A stretch of DNA of 64,000 nucleotides from positions 1 through 64,000 of the forward strand of contig CAIKAC010000013.1 of the NCBI GenBank assembly GCA_903825305.1. Direction: 5' to 3'. The DNA comes from an uncultured Actinomycetes bacterium. GTDB lineage: Bacteria > Actinomycetota > Acidimicrobiia > Acidimicrobiales > RAAP-2. Shown one piece after another: positions 49,118 to 58,053 of this stretch. The notes under the pieces were generated by a model. That model did not search any database. It saw only the letters and a list, made by a program, of their open reading frames with translations, and had not been told where the DNA came from. The number at the start of each line of letters is the position of its first letter. The first letter of the stretch is position 1. The position numbers and the translations under genes were made by a program.

Positions 49118-50002
49118 ATGCGAGCACTCATCACCGGAGGGTCAGGATTCGTCGGGACGCACCTGCGTCGTCACTTGGAGGCGTCGGGCGACGTGGTCGC
49201 CATTAGCGACATCGAGACCGACATCACGGATGCTGACGCCATCGCCGCAGCCGTAGCGGAGTACGCACCAGACGCTATCTATCACCTCGCGGCGTTATCG
49301 CACGTGGGCGAGTCTTGGGATAACCCAAGTTCGGTGCTGAGTGTCAATGTCATCGGTACCGCCAATGTTCTAGCCGCCGCCCGCCGCGCTGGGGTGGAGC
49401 GGGTCTTGGTGACCAGCTCAGCCGATGTGTATGGTTCCGTCGATGCATCGGCGTTGCCCTTGAGTGAGACGTCGCCAGTGGCGCCGGCAAATCCCTACGC
49501 AGCATCAAAAGCGGCTGCCGAAGTGATGTGCATGCAAGCATGGCGCAGCTTCGGACAAGGGGTCATTATCGCTCGTCCCTTCAATCACATTGGTCCCGGC
49601 CAATCGACGCGCTTTGCCGTGCCGGGTCTTGCGAGTCGCATTCTTGAGGCTCAGGCGGCATCGGCTCCGTCATTGCTGGTCGGAAATCTCGCCGCTCAGC
49701 GAGACTTCACCGATGTTCGTGACATCGTGATGGGTTACCGCGCGCTCATTGTTGATGGCAGCCCCGGTGAGGTGTACAACCTCAGCTCAGGCACGGCGGT
49801 GTCACTTGCCGATGTTGTGGCCATGCTCCAATCCATCATCGGCACCACGCTCGAGTTGCAGACGGACGAGGCCTTGCTGCGTCCTCTCGACACACCAGTG
49901 CTGAAAGGCGATGCGCAAAAGATTCAAGCCTCGGTCGGGTGGCGACCGAGGCTTGATCTTGAAACGTCGTTGCGCGACATCGTCGCGTCACTGAAAAACT
50001 GA
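49118..50002 (+). CDS. SDR nucleotide-sugar enzyme, GDP-4-dehydro-6-deoxy-D-mannose reductase-like
   Basis: 294 residues. MRALITGGSGFVGTHLRRHL is the Rossmann loop; DITDADAIAAAVAEYAPDAI and YHLAALSHVGESWDNP fit RMD/RmlD-type reductases; active-site SSADVYGSV and NPYAASKAAAEVM (Y-x3-K); ARPFNHIGPGQSTRFAVPGL and FTDVRDIVMGYRALI follow. It would reduce GDP-4-keto-6-deoxymannose to GDP-rhamnose, feeding the adjacent glycosyltransferases. The substrate is inferred from similarity. A strong 14-bp hairpin lies in the coding sequence near the 3' end. Converges with the phasin-like gene, 2 nt apart. Confidence 0.85.
   Translation: MRALITGGSGFVGTHLRRHLEASGDVVAISDIETDITDADAIAAAVAEYAPDAIYHLAALSHVGESWDNPSSVLSVNVIGTANVLAAARRAGVERVLVTSSADVYGSVDASALPLSETSPVAPANPYAASKAAAEVMCMQAWRSFGQGVIIARPFNHIGPGQSTRFAVPGLASRILEAQAASAPSLLVGNLAAQRDFTDVRDIVMGYRALIVDGSPGEVYNLSSGTAVSLADVVAMLQSIIGTTLELQTDEALLRPLDTPVLKGDAQKIQASVGWRPRLDLETSLRDIVASLKN
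49924..49956. repeat. perfect 14-bp inverted repeat inside the 3' end of the RMD-like gene
   Basis: TCAAGCCTCGGTCG and its exact complement CGACCGAGGCTTGA flank the loop GGTGG. It codes for the conserved SVGWRPRLDL segment, so the protein restricts it, but the exact 14-bp pairing is unlikely by chance. It ends 46 nt before the stop. No T-run follows. Confidence 0.5.
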
Positions 50003-50004
50003 CG

Positions 50005-50469
50005 CTAGGCCTCCGGGGCCTCATCCGTCGCTGCATTGTCTGAAGACGCTGCGGTCGGCACGACCTTTTCGCGAATCTTGGATCGAACATCAGATCCCGT
50101 CTCGCGAACCATGCGAACGACGCTGGCAGCTCGGTCGGGGAGGTGACCCTCGGTCGACGCGACCACCTCTTCCACTTTGGTCATCAAAGTTTCAACATGG
50201 CTGTCGGCTTTCACGGCAAATTCCTTTGCCTTGGTCTTGGAATCGGCCGGCACTTTCTCAAGCAGAGCTTTTGCCTGAGATTGCACCTTGGCAGCGCCCA
50301 TCAGCCCAAATCCGATAGCGGTATTGGCCACATCCTTGGCCTTGGATGCGACCTCAGCTGTAAAGGGGGCTACGTCAGTCAATTTGGCAGCTGCGGTGGC
50401 AGCAGCCGCGCTGGCGGCTGCGCTCAAGCGCTGTGTCGTGCTCGTGGTGGTCTCTTCTTCTGAAGCCAT
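50005..50469 (-). CDS. helical phasin/apolipoprotein-like protein, function unknown
   Basis: 154 residues with no membrane helix. A Thr/Glu start (MASEEETTTSTTQRL), then Ala-rich amphipathic helices with repeated charged residues (LSAAASAAAATAAAKL, AKVQSQAKALLEKVP, KAKEFAVKADSHVETL), then an acidic tail. The 11-residue-like pattern is seen in phasins and apolipoprotein-like proteins that lie on lipid or polymer surfaces. No domain is recognised with certainty. GGAG 6 nt before ATG 50469. It is convergent with the RMD-like gene and divergent from the large GT2 gene. Confidence 0.7.
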   Translation of the reverse strand: MASEEETTTSTTQRLSAAASAAAATAAAKLTDVAPFTAEVASKAKDVANTAIGFGLMGAAKVQSQAKALLEKVPADSKTKAKEFAVKADSHVETLMTKVEEVVASTEGHLPDRAASVVRMVRETGSDVRSKIREKVVPTAASSDNAATDEAPEA

Positions 50470-50570
50470 AACGGTCTCCTCGTTTTCCCGTGGCGAATAC
50501 CGCCACCGACACATAAGTATAGCCCTTGTTAAACATTTGCAAGCACCCGAGAAGCAGCTCCTTGGGGAAC

Positions 50571-50576
50571 TAACCT
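50571..50576 (+). promoter_or_regulatory. putative -10 element (TAACCT) for the GT2-membrane fusion gene
   Basis: TAACCT ends 10 nt before ATG 50587. It is at the long end of the spacing range. Confidence 0.32.
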
Positions 50577-50586
50577 CGGAAGCCTG

Positions 50587-53500
50587 ATGGAGAGCCAGGT
50601 ACCCGCAGTCGTCGCCTTGGTGGTGGCCGCAGAACCCGATGGGTTCTTCGCCAGCACGCTGAGCACCCTTGCCGACCAGGACTATGCCGCCTTGAGCATT
50701 TTGGTTGTCTCAAGTTCCACTGAGCCAGACATTGAATCGCAAGTCGCACGGTGCGCCCCAGGCGCCTACGTCAGTCGTCTCGAGGAGAATCGAGGCTTTG
50801 GGGCTGCCGTGAATCATGGTCTGGCCCAGATTCAAGGGGCTGACTTTGTCCTGGTTTGCCATGATGACATTGCCCTCGCCCCCAATGCCGTTTCTGCCAT
50901 GGTCGAGGAGAGTTTCCGCTCGAATGCTGGAGTAGTTACTCCCAAAGTTGTCAGGTATGACGACCACCGTGTCCTTCTGCATGTCGGCCAGACTGTTGAT
51001 CGCTTCGGCACCTTGGTGGAGCGGATTCAACTTGGCGAAGTAGACCAAGGTCAGCATGATTCAGTGCGAGATGTTTTCGTGGCACCGGGTTCGGCCACGT
51101 TGTTTCGAGCCGACCTCTTGGCCACCTTGAATGGCTATGACGAACGCTACGTAGCACTTGGCGATGATCTAGAAATCAGTTGGCGTGCCCACCTCGTTGG
51201 CGCTCGGGTGGTCTGTGCACCGACTGCGGTGGTGGCTCACGCCGAACGACTGGGCTCGGGTTTTGCGCAACTCCCCATTCCTCCAGGCGAAACGAAACAG
51301 TTGAGTCGTGAGCGGCTTTATCGCCGCAATGAGCTTCGCAGTTTGTGGCTGTATTGGGGCCGGACGGCTCGGGCGTGGACCCTGTTGTTACTCGCGATCT
51401 TGAACCTCGGCGAAATTGTGGTTGCGGTGATGGGGCGCGATGTTGAACGTGCCGTCAACATTCGAGAAGCATGGCGTGCCCTTTGGAGAGAGCGTGCTGC
51501 GAATCACCAAGCGCGTAAGCGCATTCGACTCTTGCGAAGCGTTTCTGATCGGGTTATTCACAAACAAATGGCTCCGGGACCAGTTCGTCTGCGTCGATTT
51601 GTGGTGACCTTGGCACGACATGGCTTTGATGTTGCTCGTGGAGCGCTTGCGCCTGAGGAAGTCATTGAAGACGATGCCAGCAGCAGCTTTGGCGGTGCGT
51701 TTAGTGACGATGAGACCTTCGACGAACTCGACACCATCGCAGAGCGAAATGCGCAACGTCGTCGCTTGGGTTCAGGCCAAGCCCTGACGGTAATCACCCT
51801 GATTCTTGCCGCGGTGTTGTTCATCGGATCTCGTAATCTCCTTGGCGCGCGGCTGCCGATGATCGGGCAACTCTTGCCTCTTGGCTCGTGGGGGGTCATC
51901 TTCCACCTCATGACAGGAACGTGGCAGAGTGCCGGGCTTGGGACGACTGCGCCGGGCCATCCCGGATATGCCGTCATCTTTTTGCTCGGCTTCTTGACCT
52001 TGGGTCACGTGGGATTTGTGATGCGGCTCCTGCTTTTGCTTTCTTTGCCGATCGGGGCCATTGGTGTAGCCCGCCTGATCGCCCCCGTTGCCACTGGTCG
52101 AGCCCGCCTTGTCGCCGCAGCTGCGTATTTGGCAACTGGTCTTGGCATTAACGCCATAAGCGCTGGCTCCATTAGTTCAACGGTGGCCTTTGGGGCCATG
52201 CCATTTTTGTTGAAGCGCATTCTTCGCCTTGCCCGAGTGGCACCATTCGACCACTCCTTTACCCCCAAGGTTCGCATCGGTACTCGAGGATGGAGAACAA
52301 CTCAAACTGGTCAAGCAACGGTGTTGGCCCTCTTGCTCGCCCTCGTCGGAGCACTGAGTCCGGCAACGATTCCCGTCATTGAAATGGCGGCGCTCAGCAC
52401 GGCAATGGTCGGGCTCTTGGTGAGCCCGAGTGGGGCATTGATGGGACAGATAAAAATCCTTGCCGCCGTCTTGGGTTCGTTAGTGCTGTTGGCTCCACTC
52501 ACCGTGCCCGCGTTGCTGTCGGGTTCCGGGTTCTTCAATATCTTTGGCACACCTCAAGCGGCGTGGGCCTCACCGGGAATTGGTGGCTTGCTTCGGTTCG
52601 CGACCGGACCCTTTTCCGTGAGTTGGGTGGCGTGGCTGCTCCCGGCAGCGGCGCTGGGCTCTTTGTTTCTCGTTCGAGCAGAACGTTTTGTCCTTGCAAG
52701 TCGACTCGCTGGCATTGGGGTCGGTTCCTACGCCTTAAGTTTCCTCGTAGCACGACACCTCATGGGGGGATTTGCACCCATCGTGACCGTGGCGCTTGCA
52801 CCCGCCGCAACGGTCGTGGCGGCGCTGTGTGGCCTCTTGGTGTCAGCCTTTGAATTTGATGTGCAGGCCCAACGTTTTGGCTGGCGCCAACTGTTGGCAG
52901 TTGGATCCATTTGTGCGACCCTTGTTGGGATTGTGCCGTTCGTCTTGGCTGCGGGCAATGGGCGGTGGCAGTTGGGTTCGACGGGCTACGGAGATTCACT
53001 CAGTTTTGTCAATACCGGTCTTCGTCCCGGCGATCGCATTTTGTGGCTTGGTCAATCGTCAGCATTACCAAGTGCGAGTTGGCCGGTAACGAGTGATCTT
53101 GCGTGGGCCACGAGCACCGATGGTTTATCGTCAGCGAGCAATCTGTTTGCTCCGGCGACAGCGACCGCCGCTTCAGCGATTACCGACCCCATCAAAATGG
53201 CATTATCTGGTCAAACGGTCACCTTGGGTCATATGCTCGCTGCGGAAAGTATCGCTGCGATCGTGGTGGTGGGTTCGGTAGCGCCGAGCGTCCCTGGGAT
53301 CCAACACTCCGCGGCTGTTGCCGCGCCGACTGCATTACTGACATCGCTCGCTCAACAAATTGATCTGACGGCAGTACCAACGTCTGGCTCCACCGTGGTC
53401 TATCGAAATCAATTCTCGTACGCCGCGTTGGGGCAACTCCAGGGCGGCACCTATGTGCCTTTAGCTCACCCTTCTGACCGCTCAGGCGAGGTGACCACTG

Positions 53501-53790
53501 CTGGCACGGTGTACGCGGGCTACGCACCCTCGGGCGCATTCTCGCTGCGCAGCGGAAATAAGGCCTTGCACGCGACTCCAGCGGCCTGGGCGGCAACCTA
53601 TGGGGCTCCAAGTGGTCCGGTCACCTTGGCGCTGACTGCCGCTCCGCTCAATGCCTTCTTTGCGCTGGCCATGATCTTCGCTTGGTTAGTGATCGCACTG
53701 CTCTTGCTAGGGCGGCACCGCTGGCTTGACTGGTGGTGGCCGGGCGCCAAGTCCGCCGTGGATGACCTTGATGCAGAGGACGAATCATGA
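50587..53790 (+). CDS. large membrane GT2 glycosyltransferase (GT2 domain plus polytopic membrane domain)
   Basis: 1067 residues. A GT2 domain (about 1-250): VAAEPDGFFASTLSTLADQD, ENRGFGAAVNHGLAQIQGAD, FVLVCHDDIALAPNAV (D-D motif), RDVFVAPGSATLFRADLLAT and GDDLEISWRAHLVGARVVC. A helical hinge (250-395) leads to about 12 membrane helices (395-770), then an extracytoplasmic part (about 780-1030), a last helix and a short acidic cytosolic tail. Actinobacteria keep such fusions beside DUF5719 genes in the mannose-metabolism region. It probably builds or exports a cell-envelope polysaccharide. Its stop overlaps the next gene by 4 nt. Confidence 0.85.
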   Translation: MESQVPAVVALVVAAEPDGFFASTLSTLADQDYAALSILVVSSSTEPDIESQVARCAPGAYVSRLEENRGFGAAVNHGLAQIQGADFVLVCHDDIALAPNAVSAMVEESFRSNAGVVTPKVVRYDDHRVLLHVGQTVDRFGTLVERIQLGEVDQGQHDSVRDVFVAPGSATLFRADLLATLNGYDERYVALGDDLEISWRAHLVGARVVCAPTAVVAHAERLGSGFAQLPIPPGETKQLSRERLYRRNELRSLWLYWGRTARAWTLLLLAILNLGEIVVAVMGRDVERAVNIREAWRALWRERAANHQARKRIRLLRSVSDRVIHKQMAPGPVRLRRFVVTLARHGFDVARGALAPEEVIEDDASSSFGGAFSDDETFDELDTIAERNAQRRRLGSGQALTVITLILAAVLFIGSRNLLGARLPMIGQLLPLGSWGVIFHLMTGTWQSAGLGTTAPGHPGYAVIFLLGFLTLGHVGFVMRLLLLLSLPIGAIGVARLIAPVATGRARLVAAAAYLATGLGINAISAGSISSTVAFGAMPFLLKRILRLARVAPFDHSFTPKVRIGTRGWRTTQTGQATVLALLLALVGALSPATIPVIEMAALSTAMVGLLVSPSGALMGQIKILAAVLGSLVLLAPLTVPALLSGSGFFNIFGTPQAAWASPGIGGLLRFATGPFSVSWVAWLLPAAALGSLFLVRAERFVLASRLAGIGVGSYALSFLVARHLMGGFAPIVTVALAPAATVVAALCGLLVSAFEFDVQAQRFGWRQLLAVGSICATLVGIVPFVLAAGNGRWQLGSTGYGDSLSFVNTGLRPGDRILWLGQSSALPSASWPVTSDLAWATSTDGLSSASNLFAPATATAASAITDPIKMALSGQTVTLGHMLAAESIAAIVVVGSVAPSVPGIQHSAAVAAPTALLTSLAQQIDLTAVPTSGSTVVYRNQFSYAALGQLQGGTYVPLAHPSDRSGEVTTAGTVYAGYAPSGAFSLRSGNKALHATPAAWAATYGAPSGPVTLALTAAPLNAFFALAMIFAWLVIALLLLGRHRWLDWWWPGAKSAVDDLDAEDES

Positions 53791-55184
53791 GTCCAGCTCA
53801 CGCACATCGCACACGAACCACGAAGGGTCGGGCACTGGTTATCGGCCTTGTCGCGGTGGTACTTGGAGCCGGGGTTGGTGTTGCTCGACAGCTTGGCCCT
53901 TCGCATCCCGCTGCACCGATAACGCTGCCGCCGAGCAGTATTGCCTCAGATGCATCAGCGTCTTCCGTCATGACCTGCGGAGGGATGGGCATCAACGGTG
54001 ATTTTGTGGCATCGGCCACTATCGAGATCACCAATACGTCGAGCGCTCCTCGAGCCATTACCGCACTCGTGATGAGTGACACCGGTGGGCGCCAAAGTGC
54101 CCCGATATTCACGGTGGCACCCAAGAGTACGTGGACCTTCAACCCCATTCATGTGGTGGGCAAAGGCAGTTGGCTCGCGGTGCGAATTGTGGCCAATGGG
54201 GGAGGCGTGAGTGCAGTTATGGTGCCCACCTCAGGGCGTTCATCGACGGTCACGCCGTGTATCTCGCAAACGTCAACCCATTGGTATTTCTCTGGTGGCT
54301 CCACGAGTCACGGCGATCAGATCAACTATGCAATCGTGAATCCAAGCATCACGCCCGCCGTGGTCAACGTCACCTTGATCGATGGGGCAGGGGTATTGGC
54401 ACCACAAAATGCTCAAGGCCTCGTGGTGGCCCCCGGTAGCGAGCTCTTGCTTTCGGGCACCGCCGAGGCTCCCCATTCAAGTTCGTTGGCGGCATCAATC
54501 ACCGCTGAGCAAGGCTCAGTCGTTGCCTTTGCCACGCAAATGCGGCCAAGCACGCTATCGAGCGTGATCATGGGCGGGCAGTCGGCACTCGCCACGAGTG
54601 CCGTACTCGCCCACGCCAGCCAAGACCCGGTTAGTAGCGAGGTTTTGTGCATTACCAATCCCACTGCCACGTCGTCGACAGTCAGCGTGATGGCACATTC
54701 TCCTTACGGAAAAACTGCTCCTTGGGTGGAGGTCGTGCCAGCATTCTCAACCTGGAACTTGACCTTGACGGGAGCGTCGAGAATTCCTCTCACGGCGCCC
54801 TATGCGTTGACTTTGCGCGCTACCGGTTATGGCGTGAGTGCAACCTTCATCGCCCAAGCTGAGCATGCCAGTCACGCAGCCTTGGCCATGATTCCTCTTG
54901 CGTCACTGGTGACGCCGCCTCAGTCAGTAATCCCATGGGCCGGCCTGTCTTTAGGGTCGGTCACGCTCTTCAATCCAGGAACAAGCAGCGAGAGCGTCAT
55001 TGTTGGTGGATCGAGTTCAAAGAGTCACTACGTGGTGGCACCGGGAGCCCTCGTGGCGCTCAGCCCATCAACGCTCACCGCTTCAGCGTTCACCGAGATC
55101 CACGGGACCGTGGTTGCCGGCGCTTCTTACAGTGGTGCAGCGCTGCCATCGCTCAGCGCCTTTGCGGCGCTGGCAAAGAACTAG
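53787..55184 (+). CDS. DUF5719 family exported protein
   Basis: 465 residues. A basic N-terminus and one membrane helix (about 17-33, ALVIGLVAVVLGAGVGVARQ) export a long beta-rich, Ser/Thr/Ala/Gly-rich domain made of repeated immunoglobulin-like segments (ITNTSSAPRAITALVMSD; LCITNPTATSSTVSVMAHSP; LFNPGTSSESVIVGGSSS). DUF5719 proteins always follow the large GT2 membrane proteins in actinobacteria. The function is unknown; a partner in export or anchoring of the glycan is likely. ATG inside the GT2 stop (ATGA). Convergent with ftsH, overlapping by 4 nt. Confidence 0.78.
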   Translation: MSPAHAHRTRTTKGRALVIGLVAVVLGAGVGVARQLGPSHPAAPITLPPSSIASDASASSVMTCGGMGINGDFVASATIEITNTSSAPRAITALVMSDTGGRQSAPIFTVAPKSTWTFNPIHVVGKGSWLAVRIVANGGGVSAVMVPTSGRSSTVTPCISQTSTHWYFSGGSTSHGDQINYAIVNPSITPAVVNVTLIDGAGVLAPQNAQGLVVAPGSELLLSGTAEAPHSSSLAASITAEQGSVVAFATQMRPSTLSSVIMGGQSALATSAVLAHASQDPVSSEVLCITNPTATSSTVSVMAHSPYGKTAPWVEVVPAFSTWNLTLTGASRIPLTAPYALTLRATGYGVSATFIAQAEHASHAALAMIPLASLVTPPQSVIPWAGLSLGSVTLFNPGTSSESVIVGGSSSKSHYVVAPGALVALSPSTLTASAFTEIHGTVVAGASYSGAALPSLSAFAALAKN

Positions 55185-57163
55185 AACTCCAGCAATCCGT
55201 TGGGATCAGTGGTTGGTTCAGCCAACACCGTGGGATTAGCAGCTGGATCGCCGACGAGCACCGAGGAGCCGAGCCGAGGTACCTCGCCCTTGCCATTGGG
55301 ATGCACGGGCTGTCCGTAGGCCTCATCAACGAGCCTGCCCACTTCGACGCCATCAATGGTTTCGCGCTCTAGCAAAGCACGAGCAACGGCTTCGAGACCT
55401 TCGCGGTGGCGATTCAACAGCTCCATGGCGCGGGTTTCTTCAGCCCGCAGAATCTTCTCCATCTCATCGTCAATGACGCGGCTGGTGTCTTCTGAGTAAT
55501 CGCGGGTATGCATCAAATCCTCGCCGAGGAAGACTTGACCCTGTGACCCCCAGGCCATGGGGCCAATCTTGTCGCTCATGCCCCATTCGCGAACCATGCG
55601 ACGAGCCAACTCGGTGTTGCCGACGAGGTCATTAGAGGCACCAGTCGAGAGATCCCCATAGATAATGAGTTCGGCGACACGGCCTCCCATGCGAACGCAC
55701 AGGGAGTCTTCAATTTGCTGCTTGCCGTGGATGTGCTTTTCCTCTAACGGCATTTGCATGGTTACACCGAGTGCCATCCCTGAAGGGATGATGGTCACTT
55801 TGTGTACGGGGTCGGCTTCTTCGAGCACATAGGCCAACACCGCGTGGCCACCTTCGTGGTAGGCGACTCGTTCTTTTTCGGCATCGCTCAGCACCGTTGA
55901 CTCGCGAGGTTGGCCAATCAGAACACGGTCGCGAGCAGATTCAAAGTCCTGCATAGAGATTTCTTTGGCGCCACGACGAACGGCGAAGAGCGCCGCTTCA
56001 TTAACCAAGTTGGCAAGGTCAGCGCCGCTCATGCCGGGAGTGCCTCGCGCAATGAGTTCGAGATCAACACTGGCATCGAGCTTCTTGTTCGCCGTGTGCA
56101 CCTTCAAAATAGGAAGGCGCTCGTCGAGGTCGGGGAGGGGGACCACGATTTGACGGTCGAATCGTCCCGGACGGAGCAATGCCGCGTCCAAAATGTCGGG
56201 GCGGTTGGTTGCACCAATGAGCACAACGCCGACCGCGGGGTCAAAGCCGTCCATTTCAGAGAGCATCTGATTGAGCGTTTGCTCACGCTCATCATGGCCA
56301 CCACCCAGACCAGCGCCGCGCTTGCGACCAATTGAGTCAATTTCGTCAATGAAGATGATGGCGGGAGCTTGCTTGCGAGCCGTCTGGAAGAGGTCGCGGA
56401 CGCGGCTTGCGCCCACACCAACGAACATCTCCATGAAGTCTGATCCAGACACCGACAAGAAGGGAACCCCCGCCTCTCCAGCTACTGCACGGGCAAGCAG
56501 CGTCTTACCAGTACCTGGGGGGCCGACAAGCAAGATGCCCTTCGGGATCTTTGCCCCAATCTCGGAGAAGCGCTCGGGATGTTTGAGGAAGTCAACCACC
56601 TCGGAAATCTCTGTTTTGACGCCCTTATAGCCGGCTACATCCGCAAACGTGGTCTTGGGCATGTCTTCGTTGAAGAGTTTGGCCTTTGAGCGGCCGACAC
56701 CCATGATGCCGTTCATCTGTCCCTTGGCTTGGCGTCCTATAAAGACAAACATGCCGACGAACAGGGCAATGAAGAAGATGTAGGGCAGCCACGTAGACAG
56801 GGTGTTTGACGGGGTAACCACGTTGACCGTGACGCCGTCACTGCGCACTTGGGCGATATCTGTGGCCAAGGGAGGGTTGAATCCCATGGACGTATAGGAC
56901 GCTCCGTCTTTAAAGGTTCCCGAAATGGCACCCGTCGTGTTGTCGAAGGTCGCGGTCTTGATTTGGTGGCTATTGGCGTCCGCCAAGAACTGGCTATAGG
57001 TCAATGACTTGGCTTGCGAGTGCGGGATGATCGACGGGATCACGATGACGAGGAATGCAGCAATCGCCAGCACAATCCAGATGAGGCGAGCATTGGGCTT
57101 GCCATCTTTCATGAAGGGATTCTTGGACTTAGGTTTTTCGCTGGTGGATTCTGGATTTGGCAC
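55181..57163 (-). CDS. ftsH: ATP-dependent zinc metalloprotease FtsH
   Basis: 660 residues. Two N-terminal membrane helices (about 26-46 and 124-142) enclose a small periplasmic domain. The AAA domain has Walker A GPPGTGKT (214-221), Walker [12 protein letters not shown], the pore-loop [11 protein letters not shown] and [15 protein letters not shown]. The M41 protease has [20 protein letters not shown] with zinc ligands. It removes membrane proteins and some regulators. GTG 57163 follows TAGCAT by 6 nt. The C-terminus is acidic and Pro-rich. Divergent from the CPBP protease. Confidence 0.96.
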   Translation of the reverse strand: MPNPESTSEKPKSKNPFMKDGKPNARLIWIVLAIAAFLVIVIPSIIPHSQAKSLTYSQFLADANSHQIKTATFDNTTGAISGTFKDGASYTSMGFNPPLATDIAQVRSDGVTVNVVTPSNTLSTWLPYIFFIALFVGMFVFIGRQAKGQMNGIMGVGRSKAKLFNEDMPKTTFADVAGYKGVKTEISEVVDFLKHPERFSEIGAKIPKGILLVGPPGTGKTLLARAVAGEAGVPFLSVSGSDFMEMFVGVGASRVRDLFQTARKQAPAIIFIDEIDSIGRKRGAGLGGGHDEREQTLNQMLSEMDGFDPAVGVVLIGATNRPDILDAALLRPGRFDRQIVVPLPDLDERLPILKVHTANKKLDASVDLELIARGTPGMSGADLANLVNEAALFAVRRGAKEISMQDFESARDRVLIGQPRESTVLSDAEKERVAYHEGGHAVLAYVLEEADPVHKVTIIPSGMALGVTMQMPLEEKHIHGKQQIEDSLCVRMGGRVAELIIYGDLSTGASNDLVGNTELARRMVREWGMSDKIGPMAWGSQGQVFLGEDLMHTRDYSEDTSRVIDDEMEKILRAEETRAMELLNRHREGLEAVARALLERETIDGVEVGRLVDEAYGQPVHPNGKGEVPRLGSSVLVGDPAANPTVLAEPTTDPNGLLEF

Positions 57164-57169
57164 GTTCCC

Positions 57170-57175
57170 ATGCTA
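57170..57175 (-). promoter_or_regulatory. putative -10 element (TAGCAT) for ftsH
   Basis: TAGCAT on the minus strand, 6 nt before GTG 57163, no ribosome-binding site. Confidence 0.42.
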
Positions 57176-57233
57176 GGCGCAGGGTGCTACGTCTTGGTCA
57201 TCGCCCTGGACGAGCATGGCGGCGACCATTGAC

Positions 57234-57239
57234 TAACTT
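57234..57239 (+). promoter_or_regulatory. putative -10 element (TAACTT) for the CPBP protease gene
   Basis: TAACTT ends 7 nt before GTG 57247. It selects GTG 57247 rather than ATG 57250 or the longer frame. Confidence 0.4.
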
Positions 57240-57246
57240 TGGGGCC

Positions 57247-58053
57247 GTGATGCCACCGACCATTGAGGGTAACAATCCCAGCACTGACTCGTTGTTTGGC
57301 TCGGGTCGCCTCGACCGGATGGTGGCCTGGCGGTGGATTTTTATTGCCCTCTTGGGCTTTATCTGCGCGCAAATCACATCGGTGGGCCTCCTCTACGCCG
57401 TAGCAGCCGTCAAGGGCGACTCCAGCGCCGTGGGTGCGTTCTCGAAATTGGCCTCGCCGCCTCAGTGGGTGGTTCTTTCTTCTCTTTTGGGGCTGTGGAT
57501 TGGTTTCATTGGGGCTCCCGTAGTGGCATCGAGGCTTCAGGGTGCGCCAACTGCGCTCGGATTTTCGTTTCGGTGGATCGATCTCGCTGGCGTGGGAGTG
57601 GGCATTGCGAGCCAATTGCTTATTGGACTGATCTATCGGCCATTCATCCGGCACATCAAGGACTTCTCTGGGCCGGTTCACAAACTGACTGGCTCAAGCC
57701 ACGGAGCTGGCCTGTGGGTGATTGCTCTCTTTACGGTGATCGGAGCACCCATTGCCGAAGAACTGTTCTTCCGAGGCCTGCTGTATCGCGGACTCGAAGG
57801 CAGCATCGTTGGCGGTAGAGGCGCGGCCTATATCGCAACGTCGATCGGTGCCATTGTTCTTGACGGGACGCTTTTTGGCGCCGCGCACTTTGAGTTGGCG
57901 CAATTTGCCGGACTGGCAATTTTTGGAGCCATCTTGGCCACCGTATTTCGTCTCACTGGTCGCCTTGGTATGTCCATCGTGAGCCATGCCACCTTCAATG
58001 CTTTGGCTATCATCTCGGTTGCGACGACGGGAAGTTTCCTATGGCATCTGTAG
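57247..58053 (+). CDS. CPBP family (CAAX prenyl protease 2/Abi) intramembrane metalloprotease
   Basis: 268 residues with about eight membrane helices. The three catalytic motifs are in order: EELFFRGLLYRGLEG (E-E-x3-R), FGAAHFELAQFAGLAIFG (F-x3-H) and SHATFNALAI (H-x3-N). CPBP proteins are Rce1-like glutamic intramembrane proteases; the bacterial roles include bacteriocin immunity and processing of membrane proteins. A flexible N-terminus (about 1-25) comes before helix 1. Overlaps the next gene by 13 nt, so the two are made together. Confidence 0.88.
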   Translation: MMPPTIEGNNPSTDSLFGSGRLDRMVAWRWIFIALLGFICAQITSVGLLYAVAAVKGDSSAVGAFSKLASPPQWVVLSSLLGLWIGFIGAPVVASRLQGAPTALGFSFRWIDLAGVGVGIASQLLIGLIYRPFIRHIKDFSGPVHKLTGSSHGAGLWVIALFTVIGAPIAEELFFRGLLYRGLEGSIVGGRGAAYIATSIGAIVLDGTLFGAAHFELAQFAGLAIFGAILATVFRLTGRLGMSIVSHATFNALAIISVATTGSFLWHL

